From: Falsiroseomonas sp041690465
GTDB taxonomy: Bacteria > Pseudomonadota > Alphaproteobacteria > Acetobacterales > Acetobacteraceae
Assembly (NCBI RefSeq): GCF_041690465.1
Contig: NZ_JAWLHG010000009.1
Span: 1 to 64,000, forward strand
Length of the DNA: 64,000 nt
Direction: 5' to 3'
Shown one piece after another: positions 48,498 through 60,631 of the stretch (positions are counted from its first letter, which is position 1; each line of letters begins with the position of its first letter). The notes under the pieces are model-generated. The model did no database searches. It saw only the letters and a list, made by a program, of their open reading frames with translations, and had not been told where the DNA came from. The translations under genes and the position numbers were made by a program.

Positions 48498-51400
48498 ATG
48501 GGCGGGTCCAGCGTGCCGACCGGAGCACGCCGTTGGCCGACAGGCCGGCTGCTCCCGATGCTGCTCGTGCTTTCGGCCTGCACCGCGCCGCCACCCTCGG
48601 CCTATGTCGGTGGCAGCGGCGGCGCTGCCGGCGGCGGCGAGCCGGTTGGCGCGAACACGGTCGGCGAGGCCTGCACGCGCCAGGCCGCGCCGGGCGGCGG
48701 CGCGGACATCTACTGCGGCACCTGGCAGCAGCCGAGCGCGAGGCTGCGTCCCGCCGGTCCGGCCGGGCCGGCCGAACTCGCGGCGCTGGCCGGCTCCGGT
48801 CCCTGGCGGGCCGCGCTCGACGCCCGCTATGCCTGCGGCGCGCCGCGCCCGACCACCATCCTCGGCGATGCGCCGGCGCTGCTGATGGAATGCACGCGCC
48901 GGCTGGGTGGCTGGCCGCATCTCGCCCTCGTCACCTCCGTCGGCGGCGACGGCTGGCTTGCCGATGGCGTGCTGCCGGCGCTCCCGGCGTTGGAGCGTGC
49001 GATCGGGCTGGCCACCGGCCGCGCGCGGCCGGAAGGCAGCGGCGCCGCGGCCTCCGGCGCCGAGGCGCTGCTGGCCGAGCGCTTGGCGGCGCGCGCTTTC
49101 GGCTCCGACGACATCGGCACCTACCAGGCCCTGATGGCCGCCGGCAGCCGCGCCAACCAGGCCGAGAACGCCGCCGCGGCCGAGACCGCCTACCGCGCCG
49201 CGCTCGGCGTGCAGGAACGCGCGCTGGGCAATGACGACCCGGCGCTGGCGACGACACTGGCACTGCTTGCGCTGCAACTCTCGAACCAGGGCCGCTATCC
49301 GGCGGCCGAAGCGGCGCTGGCCCGCGCCGAGTCGCTCGCCGCCCGCCCCGGGGCGGAGGAGGTGCTGCCCGCCCGCCTGGCGCATTACCGCGCGCTGCAT
49401 CTGCTGAACCTCGGCCGCCACGCGCAGGCATTGGCGCTGCTCGACCAGGCCGCGACCGGCTTTGAGCGGCAATTGCCGCCGGCGATGCTCTCCGGCCGTC
49501 CCGCCCTGGCCGACGGCTTCGGCGAGGTGGAGGTGATCGCGCGGCCACAGGTTCGCTCCGCCCTGCTCGGGCTGATCGAGGTGCGGCGCTACCGCGGCGT
49601 GGCGCTGCGCGCCCTCGGCCGGCCCGCGGAGGCGGAGGCGGCGGTGCGTGGCGCGGTGACGCTCGCGCGGTCCAATCGCGTGGTGGCGCCGGTGGTCTCC
49701 GCCCGGCTGACGCGGAGCGCTGCGATGGTGGAGGCGCAGCAGGGCGACACCGCCGGCGCGGCGAGCGGCCTCTCCCGCGCCGCGCTCGCCTTCGCCCGCG
49801 GCCTGCCCGGCACCCGGCCGGTGGCACGCACCGAACTGCTGCGCGCCGGCGTGATGGCCAGTCTCGGCCGGCAGGAGGAGGTGCTCGCCTCCTGCCGTGT
49901 GGCTGTCGGCGTGCTGACCACGCTGCGCTCCGGCATCGAGGCGGAGTTGCTGGAGCCCTGCCTGGCCGCCTACGCGGCGGAGGCGGCGCGCGATCCCGGC
50001 AGCGCCCAGGCGGTGCTCGCCGAGATGTTCGCCGCCGCGCAGCTGGCGCAGTCCGGCGTGACCAGCCGGCAGATCGACCAGGCGACGGTGCGCCTGGCCG
50101 ACGCGGCGCGCGACCCGCGCGCGGGCGAGGCGATCCGCCGCTACCAGGATGCGCAGGTGGCGCTCGGCGAACTGCTGCGCGAGCGCGACGAGGCGGCGGC
50201 CGAGGGCGCGGCGCGTGCCCCGGTGCCGGAGGCGCTGGCGCGGCGCATCGAGGAAGCGCAGGCCGAGCTGGCCGAAGCCGATGCGGCCTTGCAGGCGGCG
50301 GCGCCGAAATACGGCCAGCTGGTGCAGCAGGCGGTGACGGCGCGCGAGGTGCTGGCGGCGCTCCGCCCCGGCGAGGCCTTCGCCAGCGTGGTGCTGACCG
50401 GCGGCGGCGGCGGCTGGACCTTCGTGCTGCGCGAGGGCCGCATCGCCGCCGCGCCGGTGGTGGGCGGGGAGGCGCGGATCGCCGCCCTGGTGCGCCGGGC
50501 GCGCGCCGGCATCGAGCGTACCGGGCCGGAGCTGCCGCGCTTCGACACCGCGGCGGCGCAGGAGCTCTATGCGGCGACCCTCGGCGCGCTGGCGCCGGCG
50601 CTCGAAGGCGCGACGGCGCTGGCGGTCGCACCTTCCGGCCCGCTGCTGGCGCTGCCCTTCGAGGTGCTGCTCACCGGCCCCGCCGATCCCGACCGGCTGG
50701 CCGAGGCGCCGTTCCTGGTGCGGCGGATGGCGATCGCGCATGTGCCGGCGGCGGCGAATTTCGTCGGGCTGCGCGGGCTCGCGCCTTCGGCGGCGGCGCG
50801 GCCCTGGTTCGGCTTCGGAGATTTCCGCCCGCCCTCCCGCGCCCAGGCCGCTCGCAGCTTCCCCGCCGAAAGCTGTGCCGAAAGCGCGCACCTCCTCGCC
50901 GCGCTGCCGCCGCTGCCGGCCGCGATTCGCGAGCTGGAGGTGGCGCGCCAGCTGCTCGGCGCCGCATCCGCCGACCGGCTGCTCGGCCCGGCCTTCACCG
51001 CCGAGGCGGTTCGCCGTGCAAGCCTGAACGAATACCGCGTGCTGCACTTCGCAACCCACGCCGTGCTGCCCGCCGAGATCGCCTGCCAGCCGGAGCCGGC
51101 GATCATCGCCTCGACGCCGGCGAATGCGCCGGACGCCGCCCCGGCGCTGCTGACGGCCTCGGCCATCGTCGGCCTCGACCTCGACGCGGATCTGGTCGTG
51201 CTGTCCGCCTGCAATTCCGGCGGGCCCGGCGGCAGCACGGCGGGCGAGAGCCTGTCGGGCCTGGCGCGCGCGTTCTTCTATGCCGGCGCGCGCGCCTTGC
51301 TGGTGACGCATTGGGCGGTGGACGACCAGATGGCGGCCTATCTGGTGGCCACGACGCTGGCCATCCGTCGCGAAGGGCAGGGCGCCACCGCCGCTCTGCG

Positions 51401-51545
51401 TGCCGCGCAGCTCTCCGTGCTGCAGGATGCCGGGCGCATCCTGCCGGCGCAGGTGGCGCACCCCTTCTACTGGGCGCCCTTCACGGTGATCGGCGAAGGC
51501 GGCGCTGCAAGCCCGGTTTCGCTCGGCGCCGCTTCGCGCCTATGA
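48498..51545 (+). CDS. TPR-CHAT lipoprotein (caspase-clan protease-like)
   Basis: 1015 residues from the ATG at 48498. A lipoprotein signal (GRLLPMLLVLSAC, lipobox LSAC) precedes a Gly-rich linker, a TPR array (about 210-470: AAAAETAYRAALGVQERALGNDDPALATTLALLALQLSNQGRYPAAEAALARAE), a coiled coil (about 545-610) and a C-terminal CHAT domain (about 700-1005). The CHAT domain keeps the clan CD dyad: His854 in LHFATHAVL and Cys905 in VVLSACNSGG, followed by GESLSGLARAFFYAGARALLVTHWAVDD. It is adjacent to and co-directional with the PpkA-like kinase. A role as a protease or scaffold outside the cytoplasm is inferred. Confidence 0.85.
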   Translation: MGGSSVPTGARRWPTGRLLPMLLVLSACTAPPPSAYVGGSGGAAGGGEPVGANTVGEACTRQAAPGGGADIYCGTWQQPSARLRPAGPAGPAELAALAGSGPWRAALDARYACGAPRPTTILGDAPALLMECTRRLGGWPHLALVTSVGGDGWLADGVLPALPALERAIGLATGRARPEGSGAAASGAEALLAERLAARAFGSDDIGTYQALMAAGSRANQAENAAAAETAYRAALGVQERALGNDDPALATTLALLALQLSNQGRYPAAEAALARAESLAARPGAEEVLPARLAHYRALHLLNLGRHAQALALLDQAATGFERQLPPAMLSGRPALADGFGEVEVIARPQVRSALLGLIEVRRYRGVALRALGRPAEAEAAVRGAVTLARSNRVVAPVVSARLTRSAAMVEAQQGDTAGAASGLSRAALAFARGLPGTRPVARTELLRAGVMASLGRQEEVLASCRVAVGVLTTLRSGIEAELLEPCLAAYAAEAARDPGSAQAVLAEMFAAAQLAQSGVTSRQIDQATVRLADAARDPRAGEAIRRYQDAQVALGELLRERDEAAAEGAARAPVPEALARRIEEAQAELAEADAALQAAAPKYGQLVQQAVTAREVLAALRPGEAFASVVLTGGGGGWTFVLREGRIAAAPVVGGEARIAALVRRARAGIERTGPELPRFDTAAAQELYAATLGALAPALEGATALAVAPSGPLLALPFEVLLTGPADPDRLAEAPFLVRRMAIAHVPAAANFVGLRGLAPSAAARPWFGFGDFRPPSRAQAARSFPAESCAESAHLLAALPPLPAAIRELEVARQLLGAASADRLLGPAFTAEAVRRASLNEYRVLHFATHAVLPAEIACQPEPAIIASTPANAPDAAPALLTASAIVGLDLDADLVVLSACNSGGPGGSTAGESLSGLARAFFYAGARALLVTHWAVDDQMAAYLVATTLAIRREGQGATAALRAAQLSVLQDAGRILPAQVAHPFYWAPFTVIGEGGAASPVSLGAASRL

Positions 51546-51612
51546 TCAACGAAGCAGCAATCTCCGCCCGGCATTGCAGGGCGGGCGCGATGCGCGGCGC
51601 AGGGGGACAGGC

Positions 51613-53811
<2,199 letters not shown>

Positions 53812-53921
53812 AGGCGATCACGCAGCGGCAGGACCGTCCCGCAGCGCGGCTCGCCGCCACGCGTGCCCGGCTTCCCCGCATGAGCGGTGGCGGGCCGGCC
53901 GCAGGGCCCTGAAACAGGATC

Positions 53922-53981
53922 GGGCCGACCTTTCGGCCGGCCCGTCCCGCACGACAGGCTCCCCGGATGGCTGATCCGGGG
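53922..53981. terminator. Two hairpins between the converging kinase and hcp genes
   Basis: First stem GGGCCGACC/GGCCGGCCC (53922-53943, one mismatch, loop TTTC); second stem CCCCGGAT/ATCCGGGG (53961-53981, loop GGCTG), 9 bases past the hcp stop on the minus strand. On the minus strand the first stem is followed by GATCCTGTTT. Likely terminates hcp and the kinase transcript; the 179-base gap holds no coding signal. Confidence 0.5.
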
Positions 53982-53990
53982 CGGCCAGGA

Positions 53991-54476
53991 TCAGGCGTTG
54001 GCCTGCATCTTCTCGAGGTCGAAGGAGACCTTCTCGCCGTCCGTCGGATTGAGCTTCGCGTCGAACTTCTTCGGCGTGACCTCGATCTTGGAGAAGTTCA
54101 GCGACAGGCTCTCGGACGGCTTGTCGCCGCCGCTCGACAGCGAGTATCCGGAGATGCCGCAGTTCCACAGCTTGATCACCATGAAGGTGTCCTGCTTGTT
54201 CTTGCTCGTGGAGGTCATCTTGATCTCGACGTCACGGTCGAGCAGGCCGGCGACCGATTCCTCGAAGAACTTGGAGGAGGAGGTCGCGTCCCAGGTCTTG
54301 GTGACGGTGATCTCGCTGATGCTCGGCTCGCTGCCCTCGCGGTTCGCGCCGGCGCCGCGCGCCGAGCCGATGCCGCGGCCGGCACCCATCTGGAGCGAGC
54401 CGAGCTCGACCCAGTCCTTGAAGCCCTCGGTGTCCACCGTACCCTTGATGTCACCGTATTTCATGTAGATTGCCAT
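53991..54476 (-). CDS. hcp: T6SS tube protein Hcp (TssD)
   Basis: 161 residues, usual Hcp length: MAIYMKYGDIKGTVDTEGFKDWVELGSLQMGAGRGIGSARG, EPSISEITVTKTWDATSSSKFFEESVAGLL, SLNFSKIEVTPKKFDAKLNP. It forms the hexameric rings of the inner tube. It follows clpV by 34 bases on the same strand. Confidence 0.96.
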   Translation of the reverse strand: MAIYMKYGDIKGTVDTEGFKDWVELGSLQMGAGRGIGSARGAGANREGSEPSISEITVTKTWDATSSSKFFEESVAGLLDRDVEIKMTSTSKNKQDTFMVIKLWNCGISGYSLSSGGDKPSESLSLNFSKIEVTPKKFDAKLNPTDGEKVSFDLEKMQANA

Positions 54477-54510
54477 GATCCAGTCCCTTTCCTGCCTGCC
54501 CTCGTGATCC

Positions 54511-57156
54511 TCACGCCGCCTCGACCGTGTAGACGAAGCCGCCATCCGGGGCGAGGCCGACCCGGATGCCCCCGACCTGGCGTCCGTCCGCCAGGTGGGA
54601 CAGCACCTCTGCCGAGAGTTCCGGCAGCAGTGTGCGCGAGAGGATGTTCTCCACGTTGCGAGCGCCGGATGAAGCTTCCGTGCAGCGCGCTGCGATTGCT
54701 TCGACAAGCGCCGGATCCCAGTCGAACCCGGCGCGATAGCTTTCGAAAACCCGCTTGCGGATCTTGTTGAGCTGCAGGCCGACGATCCGCCTGATGATCT
54801 CGTCCGGCAGCGGGAAATACGGCACCAGCGTGACGCGGCCGAGGAAGGCCGGCTTGAAGTACTTCATCAGCTCCGGCCGCAGCGCGGCGGCGAGCCCATC
54901 CGCGTCCGGCATCGTCTCCGGATCGGCGCAGAGCTTGGTGACCAGGTCCGTCCCGGCGTTGCTGGTCATGATGATGACGGTGTTCTTGAAGTCGATGTCC
55001 CGGCCTTCGCCGTCCTTCATGTTGCCCTTGTCGAACACCTGGAAGAACACGTCCTGCACACCGGGGTGCGCCTTCTCCATCTCGTCGAGCAGCACGACGG
55101 AATAGGGCTTGCGCCGCACCGCCTCGGTCAGGATGCCGCCCTCGCCATAGCCGACGTAGCCGGGCGGGCTGCCCATGAGGAGCGAGACCTTATGCTCTTC
55201 CTTGAACTCGGTCATGTTGATGGTGGTGAGGTTTTGTTCGCCACCGTAGAGCAGCTCGGCCAGCGTCAGCGCGGTCTCGGTCTTGCCGACGCCGGAGGTG
55301 CCGACCATCAGGAACACGCCGATCGGCTTGCGCGGATCGGTGAGGCCTGCGCGGCTGGTGCGGATCGCCTGCGCCACGGCTTCGAGCGCATGCGGCTGGC
55401 CGACGACGCGTGCTTCCATCGCGTCCTTCAGGTTCAGCACGGTGCGGATCTCGTCGCCGCGCATGCGTCCGGCGGGGATGCCGGTCCAGCTCTCGACGAT
55501 CTCGGCCACCGCCTGGCCGTCCACCACCGGATGCACCAGCGGATGCTCGCCCTGCAGGTCGCGCAGTTCCTTGCTGAGCGCTGCGAGCTGCGTGCGCAGC
55601 CCGTCCTTGTCGCGCGTATCCTCCGGGTTCTCCACCACGGTGCGGATCTCGGCGAGCTCGTTGGCGAGCGCCTTCTCCCGTTCCCAGCGGGCATCGAGCC
55701 CGACCAGGTCGCCTTCGGCCGTGCTCTTCTCGGCGATCAGCTCGTCGCGTCGCGCGGCGAAGTCGGCGCCGGCGGCCATCTCGCGGCCGATGATGCCGAG
55801 CTCGGTGTCGATCAGCTCGATGCGCCGGCGGCGGTCCTCGATCTGCGCCGGGATCGCGGCCTGGCTCATGGCCACGCGCGCGCAGGCGGTGTCGATCAGG
55901 CTCACCGCCTTGTCGGGCAGCTGGCGCGACGGGATGTATCGCGCGGAGAGGCGCACCGCTTCGCTGACCGCCTCATCCAGGATGCGCACCTTGTGGTGCT
56001 TCTCCAGGGTGCCGACCAGGCCGCGGATCATCGCGATGGCGACGGGGATGGTCGGCTCCTCGACCTTCACCGTCTGGAAGCGGCGAGTCAGCGCCGCATC
56101 CTTCTCGAAATACTTCTTGTACTCGGCCCAGGTGGTGGCCGCGACGGTGCGCAGCTCGCCGCGTGCGAGGGCCGGCTTCAGCAGGTTGGCGGCGTCGTTC
56201 TGGCCCTGCTGGCCGCCCGCGCCGATCAGCGTATGCGCCTCGTCGATGAAGAGGATGACCGGCTTCGGGCTGGCCTTGGTTTCCTCGATCACCGATTTCA
56301 GCCGGTTCTCGAACTCGCCCTTCACGCCCGCGCCGGCCTGCAGCAGCCCGAGGTCGAGCGTGCGCAGCACCACGTCCTTCAGCGCCGGCGGAACGTCGCC
56401 CGAGGCGATTCGCAGCGCCAGCCCCTCGACCACCGCGGTCTTGCCCACGCCGGCCTCGCCAGTGAGGATCGGGTTGTTCTGGCGGCGCCGGGTCAGGATA
56501 TCCACCACCTGGCGGATCTCGGTGTCGCGGCCGAGGATCGGGTCGATCTTGCCGGCGCGCGCCCGCGCGGTGAGATCCATGGTGAACTGGTCGAGCGCGG
56601 TGCCGCCGCCCATCGGCGCGGCCGGCTCACCGCCGGCGCCTTCGGCGCCCGCGGCGGCCGAGGGTGCGGCGGACTGCGATTCCGGCGTGGCGCCGCAGAT
56701 CGAGGCGTAGTCGCGCCGCAGCTGGTCGGCCGGGATGCGCGCGAACTGGCCGGATGCCTCCCGCGCCCGGCGCGCCAGCGTCTCGTCCGCGACGAGGGCA
56801 AGGATCATGTGGCCGCTGCGCACGCGCGTGGCACCCTGCTCGATCGAGGCGAGCAGCCAGGCCTGCTTGGCGAGTTCCACGAGCTCGGGCGAAAGGCTCG
56901 GCGCGCGGGCGTTGCCGGTCTTCATCCGGTCCAGCGCCTTGCCGAGGTCCGCCGCGAAGCGCGCCATGTCCACGCCGTAATGGCGCAGGATCGCCGCGAA
57001 ATCGGTGTCCGAACGATCACCGAGAGCGACGAGCAGGTGCTCGATTTCAACATTGTAGTGGCTGCGCGACAGGGTGAGCCCCGCCGACGCTTCCAGGGCT
57101 CGCCGACACGTATCGTTAAGACGTCCGACAAGCTGCTTGAGATCAACCGAAGCCAT
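54511..57156 (-). CDS. clpV: T6SS sheath-recycling ATPase ClpV (TssH)
   Basis: 881 residues. Clp-N domain at 1-150, first AAA+ module with Walker A GEAGVGKT (about 231-239) and ILFIDEAHTLIGAGG, middle coiled coil (about 410-530), second module with Walker A GTSGVGKT (about 616) and VLLDEMEKAHPGVQDVF. ClpV disassembles contracted TssB/TssC sheaths. The N-terminal SHYNVEIEHLLVAL is ClpV-like rather than ClpB. ATG at 57156 after GGGGGG. Divergent from tssA. Confidence 0.96.
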   Translation of the reverse strand: MASVDLKQLVGRLNDTCRRALEASAGLTLSRSHYNVEIEHLLVALGDRSDTDFAAILRHYGVDMARFAADLGKALDRMKTGNARAPSLSPELVELAKQAWLLASIEQGATRVRSGHMILALVADETLARRAREASGQFARIPADQLRRDYASICGATPESQSAAPSAAAGAEGAGGEPAAPMGGGTALDQFTMDLTARARAGKIDPILGRDTEIRQVVDILTRRRQNNPILTGEAGVGKTAVVEGLALRIASGDVPPALKDVVLRTLDLGLLQAGAGVKGEFENRLKSVIEETKASPKPVILFIDEAHTLIGAGGQQGQNDAANLLKPALARGELRTVAATTWAEYKKYFEKDAALTRRFQTVKVEEPTIPVAIAMIRGLVGTLEKHHKVRILDEAVSEAVRLSARYIPSRQLPDKAVSLIDTACARVAMSQAAIPAQIEDRRRRIELIDTELGIIGREMAAGADFAARRDELIAEKSTAEGDLVGLDARWEREKALANELAEIRTVVENPEDTRDKDGLRTQLAALSKELRDLQGEHPLVHPVVDGQAVAEIVESWTGIPAGRMRGDEIRTVLNLKDAMEARVVGQPHALEAVAQAIRTSRAGLTDPRKPIGVFLMVGTSGVGKTETALTLAELLYGGEQNLTTINMTEFKEEHKVSLLMGSPPGYVGYGEGGILTEAVRRKPYSVVLLDEMEKAHPGVQDVFFQVFDKGNMKDGEGRDIDFKNTVIIMTSNAGTDLVTKLCADPETMPDADGLAAALRPELMKYFKPAFLGRVTLVPYFPLPDEIIRRIVGLQLNKIRKRVFESYRAGFDWDPALVEAIAARCTEASSGARNVENILSRTLLPELSAEVLSHLADGRQVGGIRVGLAPDGGFVYTVEAA

Positions 57157-57282
57157 GGGCCCCCCTTTGGCGCCACAACCCTATGTGATAATGACCCGGT
57201 CAGTCCAGCAACGATAGCGTTTCACGGGTTTCACCGGCCTCCCGAAACGACGCCATCGGCATCACGGACAGGAGAGCGCCGC

Positions 57283-58428
57283 ATGCCTGACGACACGCCC
57301 GCGCCCGTTCTGCCTGACGGCTTCGACCTCGAGGCACTGCTGGCTGCGATTCCCGGCGACGCGCCGCAGGGCGCCGACCTGCGGGAGGACTACTCCGCCC
57401 AGTCCCCCTATTTCCGCCTCCGCGACGCGCGGTCCGAGGCGCGCGAGGCGGAGCGTCGTGCCGAGTCGCTCGGCGACGATGCCGAGGCCTCGACGCCCGC
57501 GCAGTGGAAGACCGTGGTCTCGCTGGCCAAGTCGGCGCTGGCGGAGCGCACCAAGGACATCGAGATCGCGGCCTGGCTCACCGAGGCGATGGTGCGGCTG
57601 AACGGGCTGCCCGGGCTGACCGCCGGCGCGCTGCTGCTGCGCGGCCTCGCCGAGCGCTACTGGGACGGCGTGTTCCCGCTGCCGGACGAGGACGGGATCA
57701 GCACCCGCGTCGCGCCCGTGACCGGGCTCAGCGGTGCGGAGACGGACGGCACGCTGATGCCCGCGCTGCGTCGCCTGCCGCTGTTCACCCGGCCGAGCGG
57801 CCAGCCCTTCGGCTGGTGGGAGTGGGAGCGTTCGCAGGAACTCGGCGCAATTGCCGATGCGGCGCGGCGCCAGGCGCGGCTGGATGCTGGCACGGTGCCG
57901 CCCGATGAGGTGGAGAAGGAAGCGGTCGCCGCCGGCGTTGCGCATTTCGGGCGGCTGCGCCGCAGCCTTGCAGATGCCTCCGCCGCCTGGGGCGGCATGG
58001 GCGAGACGATGGATCGGCTCGCCGGCGCGGACGGCCCGTCCACCGGGCGGGTGATGGCGCTGCTGCGCGCGATGGCGGAGGTGGTGGACCGATTCGCCCC
58101 GGCCGTCGAAGCGGAGGCGCCGGACGCCGCCGAGGAGGCATCGGCGGCGGAGGACGGCGCGGCAGGGCCTGCCGGCGGCGCGCCGCGCGCCGGCGGGGCG
58201 GCGCCGGGCCGCAGCCGGGAGGAATACCTGCGCCAGCTGGTGGAGATCGCCGATTATTTCCGCCGGACGGAGCCCAATTCGCCCCTGGCCTACACGCTGC
58301 AGGACGCGGTCCGCCGCGCCCGCCTCTCCTGGCCCGACCTGCTGGTCGAGCTGGTGCCGGACGAGACCACGCGCCTTGCGATCCTCACCTCCCTGGGCAT
58401 CAAGCCGCCCGAACCGCCGAGCGAGTGA
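57283..58428 (+). CDS. tssA: T6SS protein TssA (ImpA)
   Basis: 381 residues; ATG after GGACAGGAGAG. N-terminal ImpA_N domain (LEALLAAIPGDAPQGADLREDYS, QWKTVVSLAKSALAERTKDIEIAAWLTEAMVRLNGLPGLTAGALLLRGLAERYWDGVFP), acidic linker (about 285-320) and a short C-terminal domain (SREEYLRQLVEIADYFRRTEPNSPLAYTLQDAVRRARLSWPDLLVELVPDETTR). TssA primes tube and sheath polymerisation. Short class ending in the TssA helical domain. Confidence 0.93.
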   Translation: MPDDTPAPVLPDGFDLEALLAAIPGDAPQGADLREDYSAQSPYFRLRDARSEAREAERRAESLGDDAEASTPAQWKTVVSLAKSALAERTKDIEIAAWLTEAMVRLNGLPGLTAGALLLRGLAERYWDGVFPLPDEDGISTRVAPVTGLSGAETDGTLMPALRRLPLFTRPSGQPFGWWEWERSQELGAIADAARRQARLDAGTVPPDEVEKEAVAAGVAHFGRLRRSLADASAAWGGMGETMDRLAGADGPSTGRVMALLRAMAEVVDRFAPAVEAEAPDAAEEASAAEDGAAGPAGGAPRAGGAAPGRSREEYLRQLVEIADYFRRTEPNSPLAYTLQDAVRRARLSWPDLLVELVPDETTRLAILTSLGIKPPEPPSE

Positions 58429-58433
58429 TCCGC

Positions 58434-58468
58434 CCGGCCGCCTGAAGGGCGGCGGCCGGTGCTGTTTT
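58434..58468 (+). terminator. Intrinsic terminator after tssA
   Basis: Perfect 9-bp stem CCGGCCGCC/GGCGGCCGG (58434-58442, 58451-58459) with an 8-base loop, followed by TGCTGTTTT. It starts 6 bases after the tssA stop and separates tssA from tssB. Confidence 0.65.
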
Positions 58469-58490
58469 CGGACTCTCCCCTCGCAGTTCC

Positions 58491-58520
58491 TTGACCCATG
58501 GTGGTGGAACCTCTTAGCAT
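58491..58520 (+). promoter_or_regulatory. Probable promoter of tssB
   Basis: TTGACC at 58491-58496 (5 of 6 to the sigma-70 -35) and TAGCAT at 58515-58520 (4 of 6 to the -10) are 18 bases apart, about 100 bases before the tssB ATG and directly behind the tssA terminator. Supports a separate tssB-tssC-impD-tagJ-tssE-tssF unit. Confidence 0.45.
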
Positions 58521-58618
58521 TAGCGCAATCCGCGGTGAGCACTCGGCGCGGCCCTGCCGCTGCGGGGGGCGGCCTTTCCGGCTGCCGCGGAACGCCAAAG
58601 CCGCGAGGGGTCCACGTC

Positions 58619-59128
58619 ATGAGTGAAAGCGTACACGGCAAGCTCAACCGCGTGCGGAAGCCGCGCGTGCACATCACCTATGAGGTGGAGACCGAGGGCG
58701 CGGAGGTCGTTCGCGAGCTTCCCTTCGTGGTCGGGGTGATGGGTGATTTCTCCGGCGACCCGACGGCGCCGCTGAAGCCGCTGGCCGACCGCAAGTTCGT
58801 CCAGATCGACCGCGACAACTTCAACGACGTGATGGCTTCCTTCACGCCCGGGCTGAAGCTCAAGGTGGACAACACGCTGGCCGGCGACGGCAGCCAGATG
58901 TCGGTGGACCTCGCCTTCAAGTCGATCGACGATTTCGACCCGGCGCGCGTGGCGCAGAAGGTGCCCGCGCTGGCCGCCATGCTCGAGACCCGCGCCAAGC
59001 TGCGCGACCTCATGAGCAAGGTGGATCGCTCGGAAGAGCTGGAAAGCCTGCTCGAGCAGGTGCTGAGTTCCGAAGCCGAGCTGAAGTCGCTCTCGGAGCA
59101 ACTCGGCCTCGACAAGAAGGAGGGCTGA
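58619..59128 (+). CDS. tssB: T6SS sheath small subunit TssB (ImpB)
   Basis: 169 residues: KLNRVRKPRVHITYEVETEGAEVVRELPFVVGVMGDFSG, PLADRKFVQIDRDNFNDVMASFTPGLKLKV and C-terminal ALAAMLETRAKLRDLMSKVDRSEELESLLEQVL, all diagnostic. Forms the contractile sheath with TssC, encoded 4 bases downstream. Confidence 0.97.
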   Translation: MSESVHGKLNRVRKPRVHITYEVETEGAEVVRELPFVVGVMGDFSGDPTAPLKPLADRKFVQIDRDNFNDVMASFTPGLKLKVDNTLAGDGSQMSVDLAFKSIDDFDPARVAQKVPALAAMLETRAKLRDLMSKVDRSEELESLLEQVLSSEAELKSLSEQLGLDKKEG

Positions 59129-59132
59129 GCCG

Positions 59133-60623
59133 ATGTCCGAAAGTGCAGCCGCGGGCGGCGCCGCCGCCTCGACGACGGAATCCTTCAGCCTCCTGGACCA
59201 GATCGTCTCCGCGACCAAGGCGACGGAGCCGGATCGCGCACAGGACCTGGTGAAGAACCTGATCGAGCAGGCGCTCGCGGGTACCGTCACCATCGACAAG
59301 AACCTGTCGCGCACCTTCGACCGCGCCATCGCTGCGATCGACGCCAAGGTGTCCGCGCAGCTCAACGCGATCATGCACGACCCGAAGTTCCTCAAGCTCG
59401 AGGGCTCGTGGCGCGGGCTGCACTACCTCGTGCAGAACAGCGAGACTTCCGTCTCGCTCAAGCTGCGCGTGCTGAACCTGCCGAAGCGCGAGATGACGCG
59501 CGACCTGACCAAGGCGGTGGAGTTCGACCAGAGCCAGCTGTTCAAGAAGCTCTACGAGAACGAGTTCGGCACCCCGGGTGGCGAGCCCTATGGCGCGCTG
59601 ATCGGCGACTACGAGTGGACCAACCACCCGGACGACGTCGAGACTCTGCGGCTGATGTCGAACATCGCAGCCGCCGGCTTCTCGCCCTTCATCTCGGCGG
59701 CCGGCGCCGGGATGTTCGGCTTCAAGGACTGGCCGGAACTGTCGAAGCCCCGCGACCTCGCGAAGATCTTCGATGGGCCGGAATACATGAAGTGGCGCAG
59801 CTTCCGCGACAGCGAGGACAGCCGCTTCGTCAACCTGGTGATGCCGCGCGTCATCGCCCGGCTGCCGTATGGCGAGAACACCAAGCCGGTCGAGGAATTC
59901 GGCTACGAGGAAGCGCCGTCCGACGAGGTCACCGGCGCGGCCAAGCCGATGGGCCACCACGACTACTGCTGGATGAATGCGGCCTACGTGATGGGCGCGC
60001 GGCTGACCGACGCCTTCGCCAAGTATGGCTTCTGCGTTGCGATCCGCGGCGCCGAGGGCGGCGGCAAGGTGGAGAACCTGCCGACCCACGTCTTCACCTC
60101 GGATGACGGCGACAGCGACAGCAAGTGCCCGACCGAGATCGGCATCACCGACCGGCGCGAGTTCGAACTGTCGAATCTCGGCTTCCTGCCGCTCTGCCAC
60201 TACAAGAACCAGGACTATGCGGTGTTCTTCGGTGCGCAGAGCACGCAGAAGCCGAAGAAGTATGACCGGCCGGAGGCGACCGCCAATGCGGCGATCTCCG
60301 CGCGCCTGCCCTACCTGATGGCGACCAGCCGGTTCGCGCACTACCTGAAGGTGATGGCGCGCGACAAGATCGGCTCCTTCATGGAGGCGTCGGACTGCGA
60401 GCGCTGGCTGAACCGCTGGATCAGCAACTACGTCAACTCGAACCCGAGCGCGGGTCCCGAGACCAAGGCCCGCTACCCGCTGCGCGAGGCGAAGGTCGAG
60501 GTGAAGGAGATCCCGGGCAAGCCCGGCTCCTACAACGCGGTGGCGTATATGCGACCCTGGCTGCAGATGGAGGAACTCACCACCTCCATGCGCATGGTCG
60601 CGCGCATCCCGCAGAAGGGGTGA
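59133..60623 (+). CDS. tssC: T6SS sheath large subunit TssC (ImpC)
   Basis: 496 residues, standard length: LEGSWRGLHYLVQNSETSVSLKLRVLNLPKREMTRDL, FGTPGGEPYGALIGDYEW, SPFISAAGAGMFG, RLPYGENTKPVEEFGYEE, HYLKVMARDKIGSFM and a C-terminal MRMVARIPQKG. Main sheath protein. A second, divergent TssC homologue follows. Confidence 0.97.
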   Translation: MSESAAAGGAAASTTESFSLLDQIVSATKATEPDRAQDLVKNLIEQALAGTVTIDKNLSRTFDRAIAAIDAKVSAQLNAIMHDPKFLKLEGSWRGLHYLVQNSETSVSLKLRVLNLPKREMTRDLTKAVEFDQSQLFKKLYENEFGTPGGEPYGALIGDYEWTNHPDDVETLRLMSNIAAAGFSPFISAAGAGMFGFKDWPELSKPRDLAKIFDGPEYMKWRSFRDSEDSRFVNLVMPRVIARLPYGENTKPVEEFGYEEAPSDEVTGAAKPMGHHDYCWMNAAYVMGARLTDAFAKYGFCVAIRGAEGGGKVENLPTHVFTSDDGDSDSKCPTEIGITDRREFELSNLGFLPLCHYKNQDYAVFFGAQSTQKPKKYDRPEATANAAISARLPYLMATSRFAHYLKVMARDKIGSFMEASDCERWLNRWISNYVNSNPSAGPETKARYPLREAKVEVKEIPGKPGSYNAVAYMRPWLQMEELTTSMRMVARIPQKG

Positions 60624-60631
60624 CCGGGCTG

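Noticed and set aside
48378..51461. 1027-aa minus-strand ORF opposite the TPR-CHAT gene
   Set aside because: Shadow frame of the CHAT protein, whose TPR and catalytic motifs are clear on the plus strand.
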